This document shows, piece after piece, positions 29,848 through 38,666 of a DNA stretch of 40,356 nt; position 1 is the stretch's first letter; every line of letters starts with the position of its first letter. The position numbers were made by a program, and so were the translations under genes. The notes under the pieces are model-generated. The model worked only from the letters and a program-made list of their open reading frames with translations, searched no databases and was not told the origin of the DNA. The stretch is from Hydrogenophaga sp. (GTDB taxonomy: Bacteria > Pseudomonadota > Gammaproteobacteria > Burkholderiales > Burkholderiaceae_C), in assembly GCF_030373225.1 (NCBI RefSeq), contig NZ_JAUCZG010000049.1, positions 1 to 40,356 on the forward strand, in the 5' to 3' direction.

Positions 29848-32732
29848 CAGGCGACCTGCCGCGCTTCGCCGGCACCGAACAGGTTGCTCGTGCAGCGGCC
29901 GCACAGCGTGGGGTGCGCCGCGTCCGCTCCCACGTCGTCGCGGTAGTGCCAGCAGCGTTCGCACTTGCTGGCGGTGGCGGGGGTCACTTCCACCCGGGCA
30001 TCGCCCTCGAGCAGGGTGACCTGCGAGACGATGAGCACGAACTTGAGGTCGTTGCCCAGCGAGGCCAGCAGTGCATGGTCGTCGGCCGGCACGGTGAGCG
30101 TCACCGTGGCCTGCAGCGACGAGCCCACGCCGCCGGCGCTGCGCACGGTCTCGATCTCCTTGTTCACCGTTTCACGCACCTCGCGGATGCGCGACCACCT
30201 GGCCAGCAGCGCTTCGTCCACCTCGGGCAGCTTTGCAAACGTCTCGAAGAAGATCGAACCCCGGTTCTGCGCACCGGCCAGCACCGGCCAGGCTTCTTCG
30301 GCCGTGAAGCTCAGGAACGGCGCCATCCAGCGCAGCATGGCGTGCGTGATCTGGTGCAGCGCCGTCTGCGCGCTGCGCCGCGCCAGGCTGCCCGGGGCGG
30401 TGGTGTAGAGCCGGTCCTTGAGCACATCGAGGTAGAACGCGCCCAGGTCTTCCGAGCAGTACACCTGCAGCTTGCTCACCACGGGGTGGAACTCATACAC
30501 CTCGTAGTGCGCCAGCACCTCGGCCTGGAACTGCGCCGCGCGCGCCAGCGCGTAACGGTCGATCTCCAGCATCTGGTCCAGCGGCACGGCGTCTGTGACC
30601 GGATCGAAGTCGCTCACGTTGGCGAGCAGAAAGCGCAGCGTGTTCCGGATGCGGCGGTAGGCGTCGACCACACGCGCCAGGATCTTCTCGTCGATGTTGA
30701 GGTCGCCCGAGTAGTCGGTGCTGGCCACCCACAGGCGCACGATTTCGGCACCGAGCTTGCTGGTCACGGTTTGCGGGTCGACGGTGTTGCCCAGGCTCTT
30801 GCTCATCTTGCGGCCTTGCCCGTCGGTGGCGAAGCCGTGGGTCAGCAGGCCCTTGTAGGGCGCGCGGTCAAAGAGCGCGCAGCCCAGCAGCAGCGAGCTG
30901 TGGAACCAGCCGCGGTGCTGGTCGTGGCCTTCAAGGTAGAGGTCGGCCTCGGGGCCCTGGGAATGAAACGCACCGTTGGGGTAGGCGTCGGCATGGCTGC
31001 CGCGCAGCACGTGAGAGAAGGTCGAGCCGGAGTCGAACCAGACCTCGAGGATGTCGGTGCTCTTGGTGTAGTGCGGTGCGTCGGTGGCGCCCAGGATGTC
31101 CTGCGCCGTCACGCGGCTCCAGGCTTCGATGCCACCCTTCTCGACGATGTCGGCCGCCTGGTCGAGGATCTCCATCGTGCGCGGATGCAGCTCGCCGCTG
31201 TCCTTGTGCAGGAAAAACGGCACCGGAACGCCCCAGCTGCGCTGGCGGCTGATGCACCAGTCGGGCCGGTTGGCGATCATGTCGCGCAGGCGGGTGCGGC
31301 CGTTCTCCGGGTAGAAGCGCGTGGCGTCGATGGCCTCGAGCGCGAGCTGGCGCAAGGTCTTGGGCGCCTTGTCCTTCGTGAACACGCCCTCGCCCTCGTC
31401 CATGCGAACGAACCACTGCGCCGCAGCGCGGTAGATCACCGGCGTCTTGTGGCGCCAGCAGTGCGGGTAGCTGTGGGTGATGGTTTGCGTGGCCATCAGG
31501 CGTGCAGCGCCTTTGAGCGCTTCCAGGATCACCGGCACGGCTTTCCAGATGTGCAGGCCGCCAAACAGCGGGAAGTCGGCTGCGTAGGTGCCGTTGCCCT
31601 GCACCGGGTTGAGGATGTCGTCGACCGACATGCCGTGCGCCACGCAGGAGTTGAAGTCGTCCACGCCATAAGCCGGCGAGGAGTGCACGATGCCGGTGCC
31701 GTCGGCGTCGCTCACGTACTCGGCGAGGTACATCGGCGAAAGGCGCCGGTAGCCGGCGTCCACATCGAACAGCGGATGGCGGAAGTTCAGGCCGCCCAGG
31801 GCCTTGCCCGGTGCGGTGGCGATCACGGTGCCGGCGAGGCCGAAGCGCTCGAGGCATTTGTCGACCAGGGTTTCGGCCAGCACCAGGCAGCCCATGGGCG
31901 TGTCGACCAGGGCGTAGGTGAACTCGGGGTGGGCATTGAGCGCCTGGTTGGCGGGGATGGTCCAGGCGGTGGTGGTCCAGATGACGGCGAACACCGGTTT
32001 GACACCATCCGCCGAGCCTGCCTCCGTTCGGGCTGAGTGGGTGAACGCGGCGTAAACCTGCCTGGCATCGTCAGCCTCGAACGCCACGTCCAGCGTTTCA
32101 CTTTTCTTGTCCGAGTATTCGATCTCGAACTCGGCCAGCGACGAGCCGCAGTCGAAGCACCAGTACACCGGCTTGAGGCCCCGGTACACGAAACCGCGCT
32201 CGATCACGCGCTTGAACGCACGGATTTCCCCCGCCTCGTTGGCCGGGTCCATGGTGCGGTAGGGGCGCTCCCAGTCACCCAGCACGCCCAGGCGCTTGAA
32301 GTCCTCGCGCTGCTGGCCGATCTGCTCGGTGGCAAATGCGCGGCTTCTGGCCTGCATGTCGTCCCGGCTGAGGTTTCTGCCGTGGAGTTTCTCGATCGCG
32401 TTCTCGATCGGCAGGCCGTGGCAGTCCCAGCCGGGGATGTACTGCGCATCGAAGCCCGAGAGCTGGCGGCTCTTGACGATCATGTCCTTGAGGATCTTGT
32501 TGAGCGCGTGGCCGATGTGCAGCTTGCCGTTGGCGTAGGGCGGGCCGTCGTGCAGCACGAACAGGGGAGCGCCCTGGCGCGCATCGCGCAGGCGTTTGTA
32601 GAGGCCGCCCTCGTTCCAGCTCTCGACCCAGCCCGGCTCCCGCTTCGGCAGGTCGCCGCGCATCGGGAACGGGGTATCGGGCAGGTTCAGGGTGCTGCGG
32701 TAGTCGGCGGCAGCGGCAGTGGATTCAGACAT
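29847..32732 (-). CDS. ileS: Isoleucyl-tRNA synthetase
   Basis: A 961-aa class I synthetase that charges tRNA-Ile with isoleucine. HIGH is at residues 72-75 ([14 protein letters not shown]), KMSKS near 641 ([14 protein letters not shown]), and the editing domain lies between ([19 protein letters not shown]). The C-terminal zinc-binding part has [12 protein letters not shown] near 921 and LCGRCTSNL. It is of the standard bacterial zinc-containing type with no sign of a mupirocin-resistant form. ATG 32732 begins [14 protein letters not shown]. It lies upstream of lspA in an operon; a palindromic repeat separates it from ribF upstream. Confidence 0.97.
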   Translation of the reverse strand: MSESTAAAADYRSTLNLPDTPFPMRGDLPKREPGWVESWNEGGLYKRLRDARQGAPLFVLHDGPPYANGKLHIGHALNKILKDMIVKSRQLSGFDAQYIPGWDCHGLPIENAIEKLHGRNLSRDDMQARSRAFATEQIGQQREDFKRLGVLGDWERPYRTMDPANEAGEIRAFKRVIERGFVYRGLKPVYWCFDCGSSLAEFEIEYSDKKSETLDVAFEADDARQVYAAFTHSARTEAGSADGVKPVFAVIWTTTAWTIPANQALNAHPEFTYALVDTPMGCLVLAETLVDKCLERFGLAGTVIATAPGKALGGLNFRHPLFDVDAGYRRLSPMYLAEYVSDADGTGIVHSSPAYGVDDFNSCVAHGMSVDDILNPVQGNGTYAADFPLFGGLHIWKAVPVILEALKGAARLMATQTITHSYPHCWRHKTPVIYRAAAQWFVRMDEGEGVFTKDKAPKTLRQLALEAIDATRFYPENGRTRLRDMIANRPDWCISRQRSWGVPVPFFLHKDSGELHPRTMEILDQAADIVEKGGIEAWSRVTAQDILGATDAPHYTKSTDILEVWFDSGSTFSHVLRGSHADAYPNGAFHSQGPEADLYLEGHDQHRGWFHSSLLLGCALFDRAPYKGLLTHGFATDGQGRKMSKSLGNTVDPQTVTSKLGAEIVRLWVASTDYSGDLNIDEKILARVVDAYRRIRNTLRFLLANVSDFDPVTDAVPLDQMLEIDRYALARAAQFQAEVLAHYEVYEFHPVVSKLQVYCSEDLGAFYLDVLKDRLYTTAPGSLARRSAQTALHQITHAMLRWMAPFLSFTAEEAWPVLAGAQNRGSIFFETFAKLPEVDEALLARWSRIREVRETVNKEIETVRSAGGVGSSLQATVTLTVPADDHALLASLGNDLKFVLIVSQVTLLEGDARVEVTPATASKCERCWHYRDDVGADAAHPTLCGRCTSNLFGAGEARQVA

Positions 32733-32751
32733 GGCGGGGATTCCGTGGTGG

Positions 32752-32825
32752 CTTCGACAAGCTCAGCCCGAACGGGGAGTGAGGAGAGACAGAAGGAGAC
32801 ACCGTTCGCCCTGAGCCTGTCGAAG
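32752..32825. repeat. Long inverted repeat of the TTCGACAAGCTCAG type
   Basis: Arms at 32752-32775 and 32802-32825 match at 21 of 24 positions, separated by 26 bases. The arm begins CTTCGACAAGCTCAGCC, an element widely dispersed in betaproteobacterial genomes. It fills most of the 118-bp gap between ileS and ribF and could act as a stabiliser or terminator in the ribF-ileS transcript. Confidence 0.85.
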
Positions 32826-32850
32826 GGCAGCGACCGGATAGACGCGAGGT

Positions 32851-33930
32851 CTAAATTCGGTCGCGTGTGGTCTGGCGGTGGGTTTGGGTGTGCAGCGAAG
32901 CGAAGAAGGCGCGTGCGTCGTCGCAGTCGCGTGCGATGCCCTGGGTCAGGGCGTCCAGACTGTCGTACTTCAGTTCGTCATGCAGTTTGTGCAGCAGTTC
33001 CACGCGCACGATTTTACCGTAGGCCTCTGCGCCGGGCAGGCTCCCGCTCAGTGCCTCGGGCCAGTCCAGGCAGTGGGTCTCCAGCAGCACCCGCCCGCCG
33101 TTGACATCGTCGGGGTCCAGCGAAGGGCGCACGCCCAGGTTGGCCACCCCGGGCAGTGGCGCCGAGGTGGCGTGCGGTCCCAGGCCGTGCACCAGCACCG
33201 CGAAGATGCCGCTGGCCGCTGGCTTCCAGTGGGCAAAGCGCAGGTTGAGCGTGCGAAAGCCGTCGCCGCGCCCGCGCGCGCTTTCCGCCAGCTGGCGGCC
33301 GAGCTTGCGCCCGTGCACCACGTGCCCGCTGATGCTGTAGGGCCGGCCCAGCAGGGCGGCAACATCGTCCATGCGGCCGGCACCCAGGGCCTGCCGCACG
33401 GCCGAACTCGACACCCGCAGGCCGTGCACCTCGTAGCTCTGCATGCGCGCGACGTCAAAGCCCAGGCGGTTGCCGGCGGCGTCCAGCATGGCGTAGTCGC
33501 CAGCGCGTCTGGCGCCGAAACGGAAGTCGTCACCCACCAGCACGTACTTCACGCCCAGCGAGCCGACCAGGATGTCTTCGATGAAGGCCTGCGGGGTTTG
33601 TGCCGCGAGCTGTGCGTTGAACGGCAGCACCACACATTCGTCCACTCCGCAGCGTTCGAGCTCCTGCAGCTTGTCGCGCAGGGTGGCGATGCGCGCCGGC
33701 GCGAGGTCGGGCTGCTGGTGCAGGGCGGCAAAGTAATCGCGCGGGTGCGGCTCGAAGGTCATCACGCAGCTCGGCACCCCCCGATGCTTCGCTTCGTTGT
33801 CGAGCAGCGCCAGCATGGCCTGGTGGCCGCGGTGAACGCCGTCGAAATTGCCGATGGTGAGCGCACAGCCACCGCGGGCGGCCTGCGGGTTGCTGGGAAG
33901 ACGGCCGCGCAAGCCGCGAAAGATTTTCAT
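32851..33930 (-). CDS. ribF: Bifunctional riboflavin kinase/FAD synthetase
   Basis: RibF makes FMN from riboflavin and then FAD. The 359-aa product has an N-terminal FAD synthetase domain (about 15-200) with TIGNFDGVHRGHQAML at 25-40, and a C-terminal riboflavin kinase domain (about 215-345) with GRPYSISGHVVHGRKLGRQL and LPGVANLGVRPSLDPDDVNG. The ATG at 33930 (MKIFRGLRG) is the standard N-terminus; the open frame continues upstream but without family sequence. The order ribF-ileS-lspA on one strand is common in betaproteobacteria. The last 20 or so residues are polar (THRQTTRDRI). Confidence 0.96.
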   Translation of the reverse strand: MKIFRGLRGRLPSNPQAARGGCALTIGNFDGVHRGHQAMLALLDNEAKHRGVPSCVMTFEPHPRDYFAALHQQPDLAPARIATLRDKLQELERCGVDECVVLPFNAQLAAQTPQAFIEDILVGSLGVKYVLVGDDFRFGARRAGDYAMLDAAGNRLGFDVARMQSYEVHGLRVSSSAVRQALGAGRMDDVAALLGRPYSISGHVVHGRKLGRQLAESARGRGDGFRTLNLRFAHWKPAASGIFAVLVHGLGPHATSAPLPGVANLGVRPSLDPDDVNGGRVLLETHCLDWPEALSGSLPGAEAYGKIVRVELLHKLHDELKYDSLDALTQGIARDCDDARAFFASLHTQTHRQTTRDRI

Positions 33931-34121
33931 GCCGGATGGTTGGGGTGAGGAAGCGGTTGCAAGCCCGTGTGCGGCTGGGAAACTGCCGGCGTGACGGGCT
34001 GCGTCACCAAAGCGCGCTATATTGACACACGACGATACACACCCGCAGGCCCGGCCTGTCGGCGATGTCGGGCCGGCCCAGGCCTGTTTTCCGGTGATGC
34101 CATTGCACAAAGGAGTCCGTC

Positions 34122-34679
34122 TTGAAGGTCTTGAAGCTCTCGGCCCAGGGTCTGCCCCAATCGTGGATCAGCCTGGAAGAAGCGGTTCTGCACTACGCGG
34201 CGGATGAAGTGCGCTGGGAGATGGGGGCCGAGATCGCGGTGTTTCATGGCGGGCACAACGCGATCACAGGGCGCCAGTCGGTCATCAATGTCAATTCCAT
34301 CATCGGCACCCAGGGCGTGCCGCGCATCAACCCGTTCGACCTGCGTCCCACGCTGACCAACAGCAAGCTGTTCGCGCGGGACCGCAACGTGTGTGCCTAC
34401 TGCGGTGAACATTTTCACGAAGAAGAACTGACCCGCGAGCACATCGTGCCCCTCGGCCAGAACGGACGCGACCTGTGGATGAACGTGGTCACCGCCTGCC
34501 GCTCGTGCAACCACCGCAAGGGCAACCGCACGCCCGAGCAGGCTCACATGGCACTGCTTTACGCACCCTATGTGCCCAGCCTGTGGGAAGACTTCATCCT
34601 GCGCAACCGCCGCATCCTGGCGGACCAGATGGAGTTCCTGATGTCCCACCTGCCGAAGTCCTCGCGCTTGCACGCCTGA
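34122..34679 (+). CDS. HNH endonuclease family protein
   Basis: A 185-aa protein with a C-terminal HNH nuclease fold: C91xxC94, then REHIVPLG with H107, then W-MN121VV and C126xxC129NH. The two Cys pairs should bind a structural zinc and the H/N residues the catalytic metal. The N-terminal 80 residues are of unknown function (LEEAVLHYAADEVRWEMG). It starts with TTG at 34122, preceded by AAGGAG at the right spacing, so the rare start is well supported. No restriction, phage or toxin gene adjoins it; the setting next to ribF suggests a conserved chromosomal gene rather than a defence locus. Substrate unknown. Confidence 0.88.
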   Translation: MKVLKLSAQGLPQSWISLEEAVLHYAADEVRWEMGAEIAVFHGGHNAITGRQSVINVNSIIGTQGVPRINPFDLRPTLTNSKLFARDRNVCAYCGEHFHEEELTREHIVPLGQNGRDLWMNVVTACRSCNHRKGNRTPEQAHMALLYAPYVPSLWEDFILRNRRILADQMEFLMSHLPKSSRLHA

Positions 34680-34692
34680 GGCTGCGACGAAC

Positions 34693-34735
34693 CGGCCCCC
34701 TCGGGGGGCGGCGCCCCGCGCAGCGGCGGAGCGTG
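34693..34735. repeat. Dispersed palindromic element, inverted copy
   Basis: The reverse complement reads CCACGCTCCGCCGCTGCGCG followed by CCGCCCCCCGAGGGGG, the same element as at 24071 and 40303. It lies right after the HNH gene stop. The rest of the 34680-34856 gap contains no convincing gene. Confidence 0.7.
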
Positions 34736-34856
34736 GATTGCTTCAGTCCGTCAGCTCGAGGATCACCGCGCGGTTGTCTGTCGCCGCCCGGCAGCGCGGC
34801 CTCACCCTTTTGCCACCACCGCCGTTCTGGATGTCGTTGCGTACCGCTCGGTGAGA

Positions 34857-35972
34857 TCAGGCGAACACGCCGGCCGTGTCCTGCATGCGGCTGGACACTT
34901 CGCCCAGGTGATGCAAGGTGTCGCCAAAGCTCATTTCCAGTTGCGTGAGCTTCTTGAAGTAATGGCTCACGATGTACTCGTCGGTCACGCCGATGCCGCC
35001 GTGCAATTGCACCGCCTGCTGGCCGACAAAACGCATCGACGTGCCCAGTTGCACCTTGGCACGCGCCATGGCCGCGCGGCGCTCGGGCGCCGGCGCGTTG
35101 AGCTTGAGGCTGGCGTAGTAGCTCATGGAGCGCATGAGTTCAAGCTGCATCTTCATGTCGGCCACCCGGTGGCGCAGTGCCTGGAAACTGGCGATGGCCA
35201 CACCGAACTGCTTGCGCGTGTTCATGTACTCGACCGTGATGGCCACGGTCTTGTCCATCACGCCCACGGCTTCGGCGCAGGCGGCAGCGATGCCGATGTC
35301 CACGCCATGTTCCAGGGCGCTCAGTCCGTCGGTCGTGATCAGAACGGCCGCTGCGTCTTTGAGGTTGACATCGCCGGCGCGGGCGCCGTCTTGCGTGTGG
35401 TGGCCGCTGGTGCTCACACCCGCGGCCGTGCGCTCCACGAGAAACAGGGCCAGCTTGCCGTCGGCCATGGCGGGGACGACGAAGGCGTCGGCCTGATCGG
35501 CGGCCGGGACCACGTTCTTGTTGCCGGAGACGGTCCAGCCGCTGCCGCTGCGGGTGGCAGTGGTGGTGCACACATCGAGCTTGTAGCGGGCCTTGCGCTC
35601 CTGGTGCGCGAGCACCACCAGCGCTTCGCCCGACGCGATGCGCGGCAGCCACGCGGCCTTGAGTTCAGCCGGCGCGTAGCCGCCGAGCAAACCCGAGGTG
35701 ATCAGGGTCTGGGCCAGCGGCTCCAGCACGATGCCGCGACCCAGCTCTTCCATCACCACCATGCCCTCGACGGGACCCATGCCCATGCCGCCGTCGTCCT
35801 CACTCACGTAGAGCCCGGCCAGGCCGAGCTCGGCGAGTTCTCCATACGCTGTGCGGTCGAAGCCGCCGGCGGCCACGATGGCGCTGCGGCGATCGAAGGT
35901 GTAGGCCTTCTCCACCCACTTTTGAACGGCATCGCGCAATGCGCCTTGATCATCGGAAAAATCGAAGTCCAT
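34857..35972 (-). CDS. Acyl-CoA dehydrogenase, pimeloyl-CoA dehydrogenase small-subunit type
   Basis: A 371-aa flavoprotein of the acyl-CoA dehydrogenase family. It begins MDFDFSDDQGALRDAVQKWV and has a middle beta-domain and a C-terminal helical domain with YMNTRKQFGVAIASFQALRH and VQLHGGIGVTDEYIVSHYFK. The opening sequence and pairing with the next gene match the small subunit (PimD-like) of pimeloyl-CoA dehydrogenase complexes, which oxidise dicarboxylic or aromatic-ring-derived acyl-CoAs; the substrate is not proven. ATG 35972 has GGAGATTC upstream. It is separated from the large subunit by 94 bp holding a palindromic repeat. Confidence 0.92.
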   Translation of the reverse strand: MDFDFSDDQGALRDAVQKWVEKAYTFDRRSAIVAAGGFDRTAYGELAELGLAGLYVSEDDGGMGMGPVEGMVVMEELGRGIVLEPLAQTLITSGLLGGYAPAELKAAWLPRIASGEALVVLAHQERKARYKLDVCTTTATRSGSGWTVSGNKNVVPAADQADAFVVPAMADGKLALFLVERTAAGVSTSGHHTQDGARAGDVNLKDAAAVLITTDGLSALEHGVDIGIAAACAEAVGVMDKTVAITVEYMNTRKQFGVAIASFQALRHRVADMKMQLELMRSMSYYASLKLNAPAPERRAAMARAKVQLGTSMRFVGQQAVQLHGGIGVTDEYIVSHYFKKLTQLEMSFGDTLHHLGEVSSRMQDTAGVFA

Positions 35973-36017
35973 TTTTGAATCTCCAGTAGTTAGAGCCCCC
36001 AGGCTTGCCCTTGGCTC

Positions 36018-36066
36018 GCCGCCCCCCGAGGGGGTGCGATTCGCCTTGGGGCGGCCCGGCGGCGAA
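36018..36066. repeat. Dispersed palindromic element between the two acyl-CoA dehydrogenase genes
   Basis: CGCCGCCCCCCGAGGGGG and CTTGGGGCGGCCCGGC boxes as in the copies at 24071 and 24155. It sits in the 94-bp gap within what is probably one transcript, where it could affect relative expression of the two subunits. Confidence 0.7.
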
Positions 36067-37248
36067 TCATCCCAGCACCGTTTGCGCGACGATGTTGCGT
36101 TGCACTTCATTGCTGCCACCGTAGATGGTGGTCTTGCGCAGGTTGAAGTAGGTCGATGCGAGCGGCGCGTTGGCGTTGGCGCCACCGGGGAAGCTGCCTT
36201 GCCAGCCGGCCTCCATCGCTTCTTCGATGAAGGGCAGGCTGTACGGGCCGGCCGCGAGCATCATGAGTTCGCTGTAGCGTTGCTGGATCTCGCTGCCCTT
36301 GATCTTGAGCAGGCCTGCGATGTCGAGCGAGTTCTTGCCCGACTTTTCGGCCGAGAGCACACGCAGCACCAGCATCTCGAGCGCAACCACGTCGACCTCG
36401 AGCAGCGCGATCTGGTCGCGAAAGCGCAGGTCGTCCCACACGCCTTCGGCCTTGGCGATGCGCTTGAGCCGCTCCAGTTCGCGCTTGGTGCGGTTCACGT
36501 CGGCGATGTTGGTGCGCTCGTGGCTGAGCAGGTGCTTGGCGTAGGTCCAGCCCTTGTTCTCTTCGCCGATCAGGTTGTTGGCCGGCACTTCGACGTTGTC
36601 GAACCAGACTTCGTTGACCTCGCACTCGCCGTCGAGCAGCTTGATCGGTCGCACCGAGACGCCGGGCGACTTCATGTCGATCAGCAGGAAGGAGATGCCG
36701 GTTTGCGGCTTGCCCTCGTTGCTGGTGCGAACCAGGCAGAAGATCCACTCGCCGTACTGGCCCAGCGTGGTCCAGGTCTTCTGGCCGTTGACGATGTACT
36801 TGTCGCCCTGGCGCTCTGCGCGGCACTTGACCGAGGCCAGGTCCGAACCCGATCCAGGTTCGCTGTAGCCCTGGCTCCACCAGACGTCACCGCTGGCTAT
36901 TCCCGGCAAAAAGCGCTCCTGCTGCTCCTTGTTGCCGAAGGCCATGATCACCGGCGCCACCATCACCGGGCCGAACGGCACCACGCGCGGTGCGCCGGCC
37001 AGCGCGCATTCTTCTTCGAACAGGTGCTTTTGCACCGCATTCCAGCCCGGTCCGCCGAACTCCGTCGGCCAGCCCCAGCCGAGCCAGCCCTTCTTGCCCA
37101 GAATCCTGGCCCAGCGCTGCATGTCGTCGCGCGACAGGCGCAGGGCGTTGTGAACCTTGTGGGCGATGTCGGACGGCAGGTTGGCCTTGACCCAACTGCG
37201 GATCTCCTCGCGAAACGCCTGCTCTTCGGGCGTGAATGCCAAATCCAT
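36067..37248 (-). CDS. Acyl-CoA dehydrogenase, pimeloyl-CoA dehydrogenase large-subunit type
   Basis: A 393-aa acyl-CoA dehydrogenase. The N-terminal domain starts MDLAFTPEEQAFREEIRSWV; the FAD/substrate part has WWSQGYSEPGSGSDLASVKC and NGQKTWTTLGQYGEWIFCLV; the C-terminus has TTIYGGSNEVQRNIVAQ, with a glutamate at the position of the catalytic base in related enzymes. It resembles PimC-like large subunits and is followed by the small subunit on the same strand. ATG 37248 has CAGGAGACACCCC before it, preferred over an ATG eight codons earlier. An operator-like dyad (37314-37325) lies 66 bp upstream. Confidence 0.93.
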   Translation of the reverse strand: MDLAFTPEEQAFREEIRSWVKANLPSDIAHKVHNALRLSRDDMQRWARILGKKGWLGWGWPTEFGGPGWNAVQKHLFEEECALAGAPRVVPFGPVMVAPVIMAFGNKEQQERFLPGIASGDVWWSQGYSEPGSGSDLASVKCRAERQGDKYIVNGQKTWTTLGQYGEWIFCLVRTSNEGKPQTGISFLLIDMKSPGVSVRPIKLLDGECEVNEVWFDNVEVPANNLIGEENKGWTYAKHLLSHERTNIADVNRTKRELERLKRIAKAEGVWDDLRFRDQIALLEVDVVALEMLVLRVLSAEKSGKNSLDIAGLLKIKGSEIQQRYSELMMLAAGPYSLPFIEEAMEAGWQGSFPGGANANAPLASTYFNLRKTTIYGGSNEVQRNIVAQTVLG

Positions 37249-37313
37249 GGGGTGTCTCCTGATGGCCGCCACGGAAATGTGCCGGCAGATTGAACAACGC
37301 CGGGCAGTTTGGC

Positions 37314-37325
37314 ACGACCGTTCGT
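37314..37325. promoter_or_regulatory. TetR-type operator-like dyad upstream of the acyl-CoA dehydrogenase pair
   Basis: ACGACCGTTCGT is a near-perfect dyad (ACGA/CGT ends; two central mismatches when compared with its reverse complement). It lies 66 bp before the start at 37248 and beside the yceH stop. TetR/AcrR regulators of fatty-acid genes bind similar sites. No regulator gene adjoins it. Confidence 0.35.
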
Positions 37326-37326
37326 T

Positions 37327-38058
37327 TTAAGGCTGTCCGGGCTGCGACAAGCCGAGCGCAACGCTGAGATTCTGCAGTTGGTCCTGCAAGGCGGCCACGG
37401 TGGTTTCCAGCGTGGCCACACGGCGTGTGAGGTTGATCAGGTCGTCTTCGGTGGCGGCACTGGAGCCTGGCTGCGGCGATGGGGCCAGCAGGGACACATC
37501 CACCGGCCCGCACAGCAGATGCGCCCAGCGCTGCTCCCGGGCGCCGGGGGCCCGCGGCAGTTTCACCACCAGCGCACCGCCCTTGTCCTCGCTGCGGTCC
37601 TGCAGCTCCTCCAGAAACGCGTCGACCGAGGCGATGTCGAGAAATTTGTACCAGCGCTCGCAATTCAGGCGCAGCTCACCGGCGGTTTGCGGGCCACGCA
37701 GCATCAACATGCCCAGCAGCACGGCCGATTGTTCGGGCACGGCCACGGCGCGCATGAAATTGTGCTCGTAACGCGTCACGCGGCTGCCGCTGCTCTCCAG
37801 CACCAGGTGCAGGGCACGCAGGGCGTCCAGCGCTTCCAGCACGGCGGCGTCCGCCAGGTTCATCACCGGTTCACGGCTGGACTTCTGGTTGCAGCCGATC
37901 ACCAGCGTGTTGAGCGTGAGCGGGTAGCTGTCGGGCACGGTGCGCGCTTTCTCCATCAGCGTGCCGAGCACGCGGGCTTCGGCCACGGAGAGCTGGCGCT
38001 GGGTGAAATCGTGGCCACGCGGGCGGCCGGATGCGGTGGTGGTGGAGTCTTGGGTCAT
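37327..38058 (-). CDS. YceH-family (DUF480) protein
   Basis: A 243-aa cytoplasmic protein. The YceH/DUF480 core (about 20-190) forms tandem winged-helix domains: [40 protein letters not shown], and [20 protein letters not shown]. The C-terminal 50 residues include a heptad-like helix ([20 protein letters not shown]) suggesting a short coiled coil. The family is widespread but has no firm role. ATG 38058 is 14 bp from the divergent purN start, so their promoters must overlap or lie inside each other's coding region. Identification is firm; function unknown. Confidence 0.92.
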   Translation of the reverse strand: MTQDSTTTASGRPRGHDFTQRQLSVAEARVLGTLMEKARTVPDSYPLTLNTLVIGCNQKSSREPVMNLADAAVLEALDALRALHLVLESSGSRVTRYEHNFMRAVAVPEQSAVLLGMLMLRGPQTAGELRLNCERWYKFLDIASVDAFLEELQDRSEDKGGALVVKLPRAPGAREQRWAHLLCGPVDVSLLAPSPQPGSSAATEDDLINLTRRVATLETTVAALQDQLQNLSVALGLSQPGQP

Positions 38059-38072
38059 TACACTTCCGGGCC

Positions 38073-38666
38073 ATGTCTGGCGTGAACAAAAACATCGTGA
38101 TTCTGATCTCCGGGAGCGGCTCCAACATGGCCGCCATCGTGGAGGCCTCCTTCAAGCAGCGCTGGCAAGCCCGGATGGGTGCGCGCGTGGCGGCGGTCAT
38201 CAGCAACAAGGTCGCCGCCCAGGGGCTGTCGTGGGCCCGGGAACAGGGCATCGCCACCCGGGCACTGGAGCACACGCAGTTCAGCAGCCGCGAGGCCTTC
38301 GACGCCGCGCTGATGGCCGAGATCGACCCGTTCGAACCCGCGCTGGTGGTGCTCGCCGGCTTCATGCGCATTCTCACGCCGGGTTTTGTGCAGCACTACG
38401 AGGGACGCTTGATCAACATCCACCCCAGCCTGCTGCCGGCCTTCACCGGCCTGAAAACGCACCAGCGTGCCATCGATGCCGGCTGCCGCTTCACCGGCGC
38501 CACAGTGCACCGTGTGAGCACCGAACTCGACCACGGCGAAATTCTCGATCAGGCGGTGGTGCCGGTGTTGGCGGGAGACACGGCCGAGACGCTGGCGGCG
38601 CGGGTGCTGACGCAGGAGCACATCCTCTACCCGCGCGCGGTGGAGCGTTTGCTCGGCGCCGGCTGA
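38073..38666 (+). CDS. purN: Phosphoribosylglycinamide formyltransferase
   Basis: PurN transfers a formyl group from 10-formyl-THF to GAR in purine synthesis. The 197-aa product has [17 protein letters not shown] at 9-25 (the phosphate-binding loop), and the catalytic triad is visible: N115 and H117 in [12 protein letters not shown], and D153 in [12 protein letters not shown]. Length is typical (about 200). ATG 38073 ([11 protein letters not shown]) is preferred over upstream frame. Its stop TGA abuts the prfC stop on the other strand in the palindrome TGATCA (38664-38669). Confidence 0.96.
   Translation: MSGVNKNIVILISGSGSNMAAIVEASFKQRWQARMGARVAAVISNKVAAQGLSWAREQGIATRALEHTQFSSREAFDAALMAEIDPFEPALVVLAGFMRILTPGFVQHYEGRLINIHPSLLPAFTGLKTHQRAIDAGCRFTGATVHRVSTELDHGEILDQAVVPVLAGDTAETLAARVLTQEHILYPRAVERLLGAG

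Noticed and set aside
29811..32036. 741-codon open frame on the plus strand
   Set aside because: Antisense to ileS; no recognisable protein features.
34122..34679. HNH nuclease as part of a defence or restriction system
   Set aside because: Neighbours are housekeeping genes; no methyltransferase, helicase or phage gene is near.
34743..34856. 38-codon in-frame continuation after the small-subunit acyl-CoA dehydrogenase stop, ending AATDNRAVILELTD
   Set aside because: No homology recognised, no start or ribosome site, and the stop before it is at the family's normal C-terminus; most likely chance.
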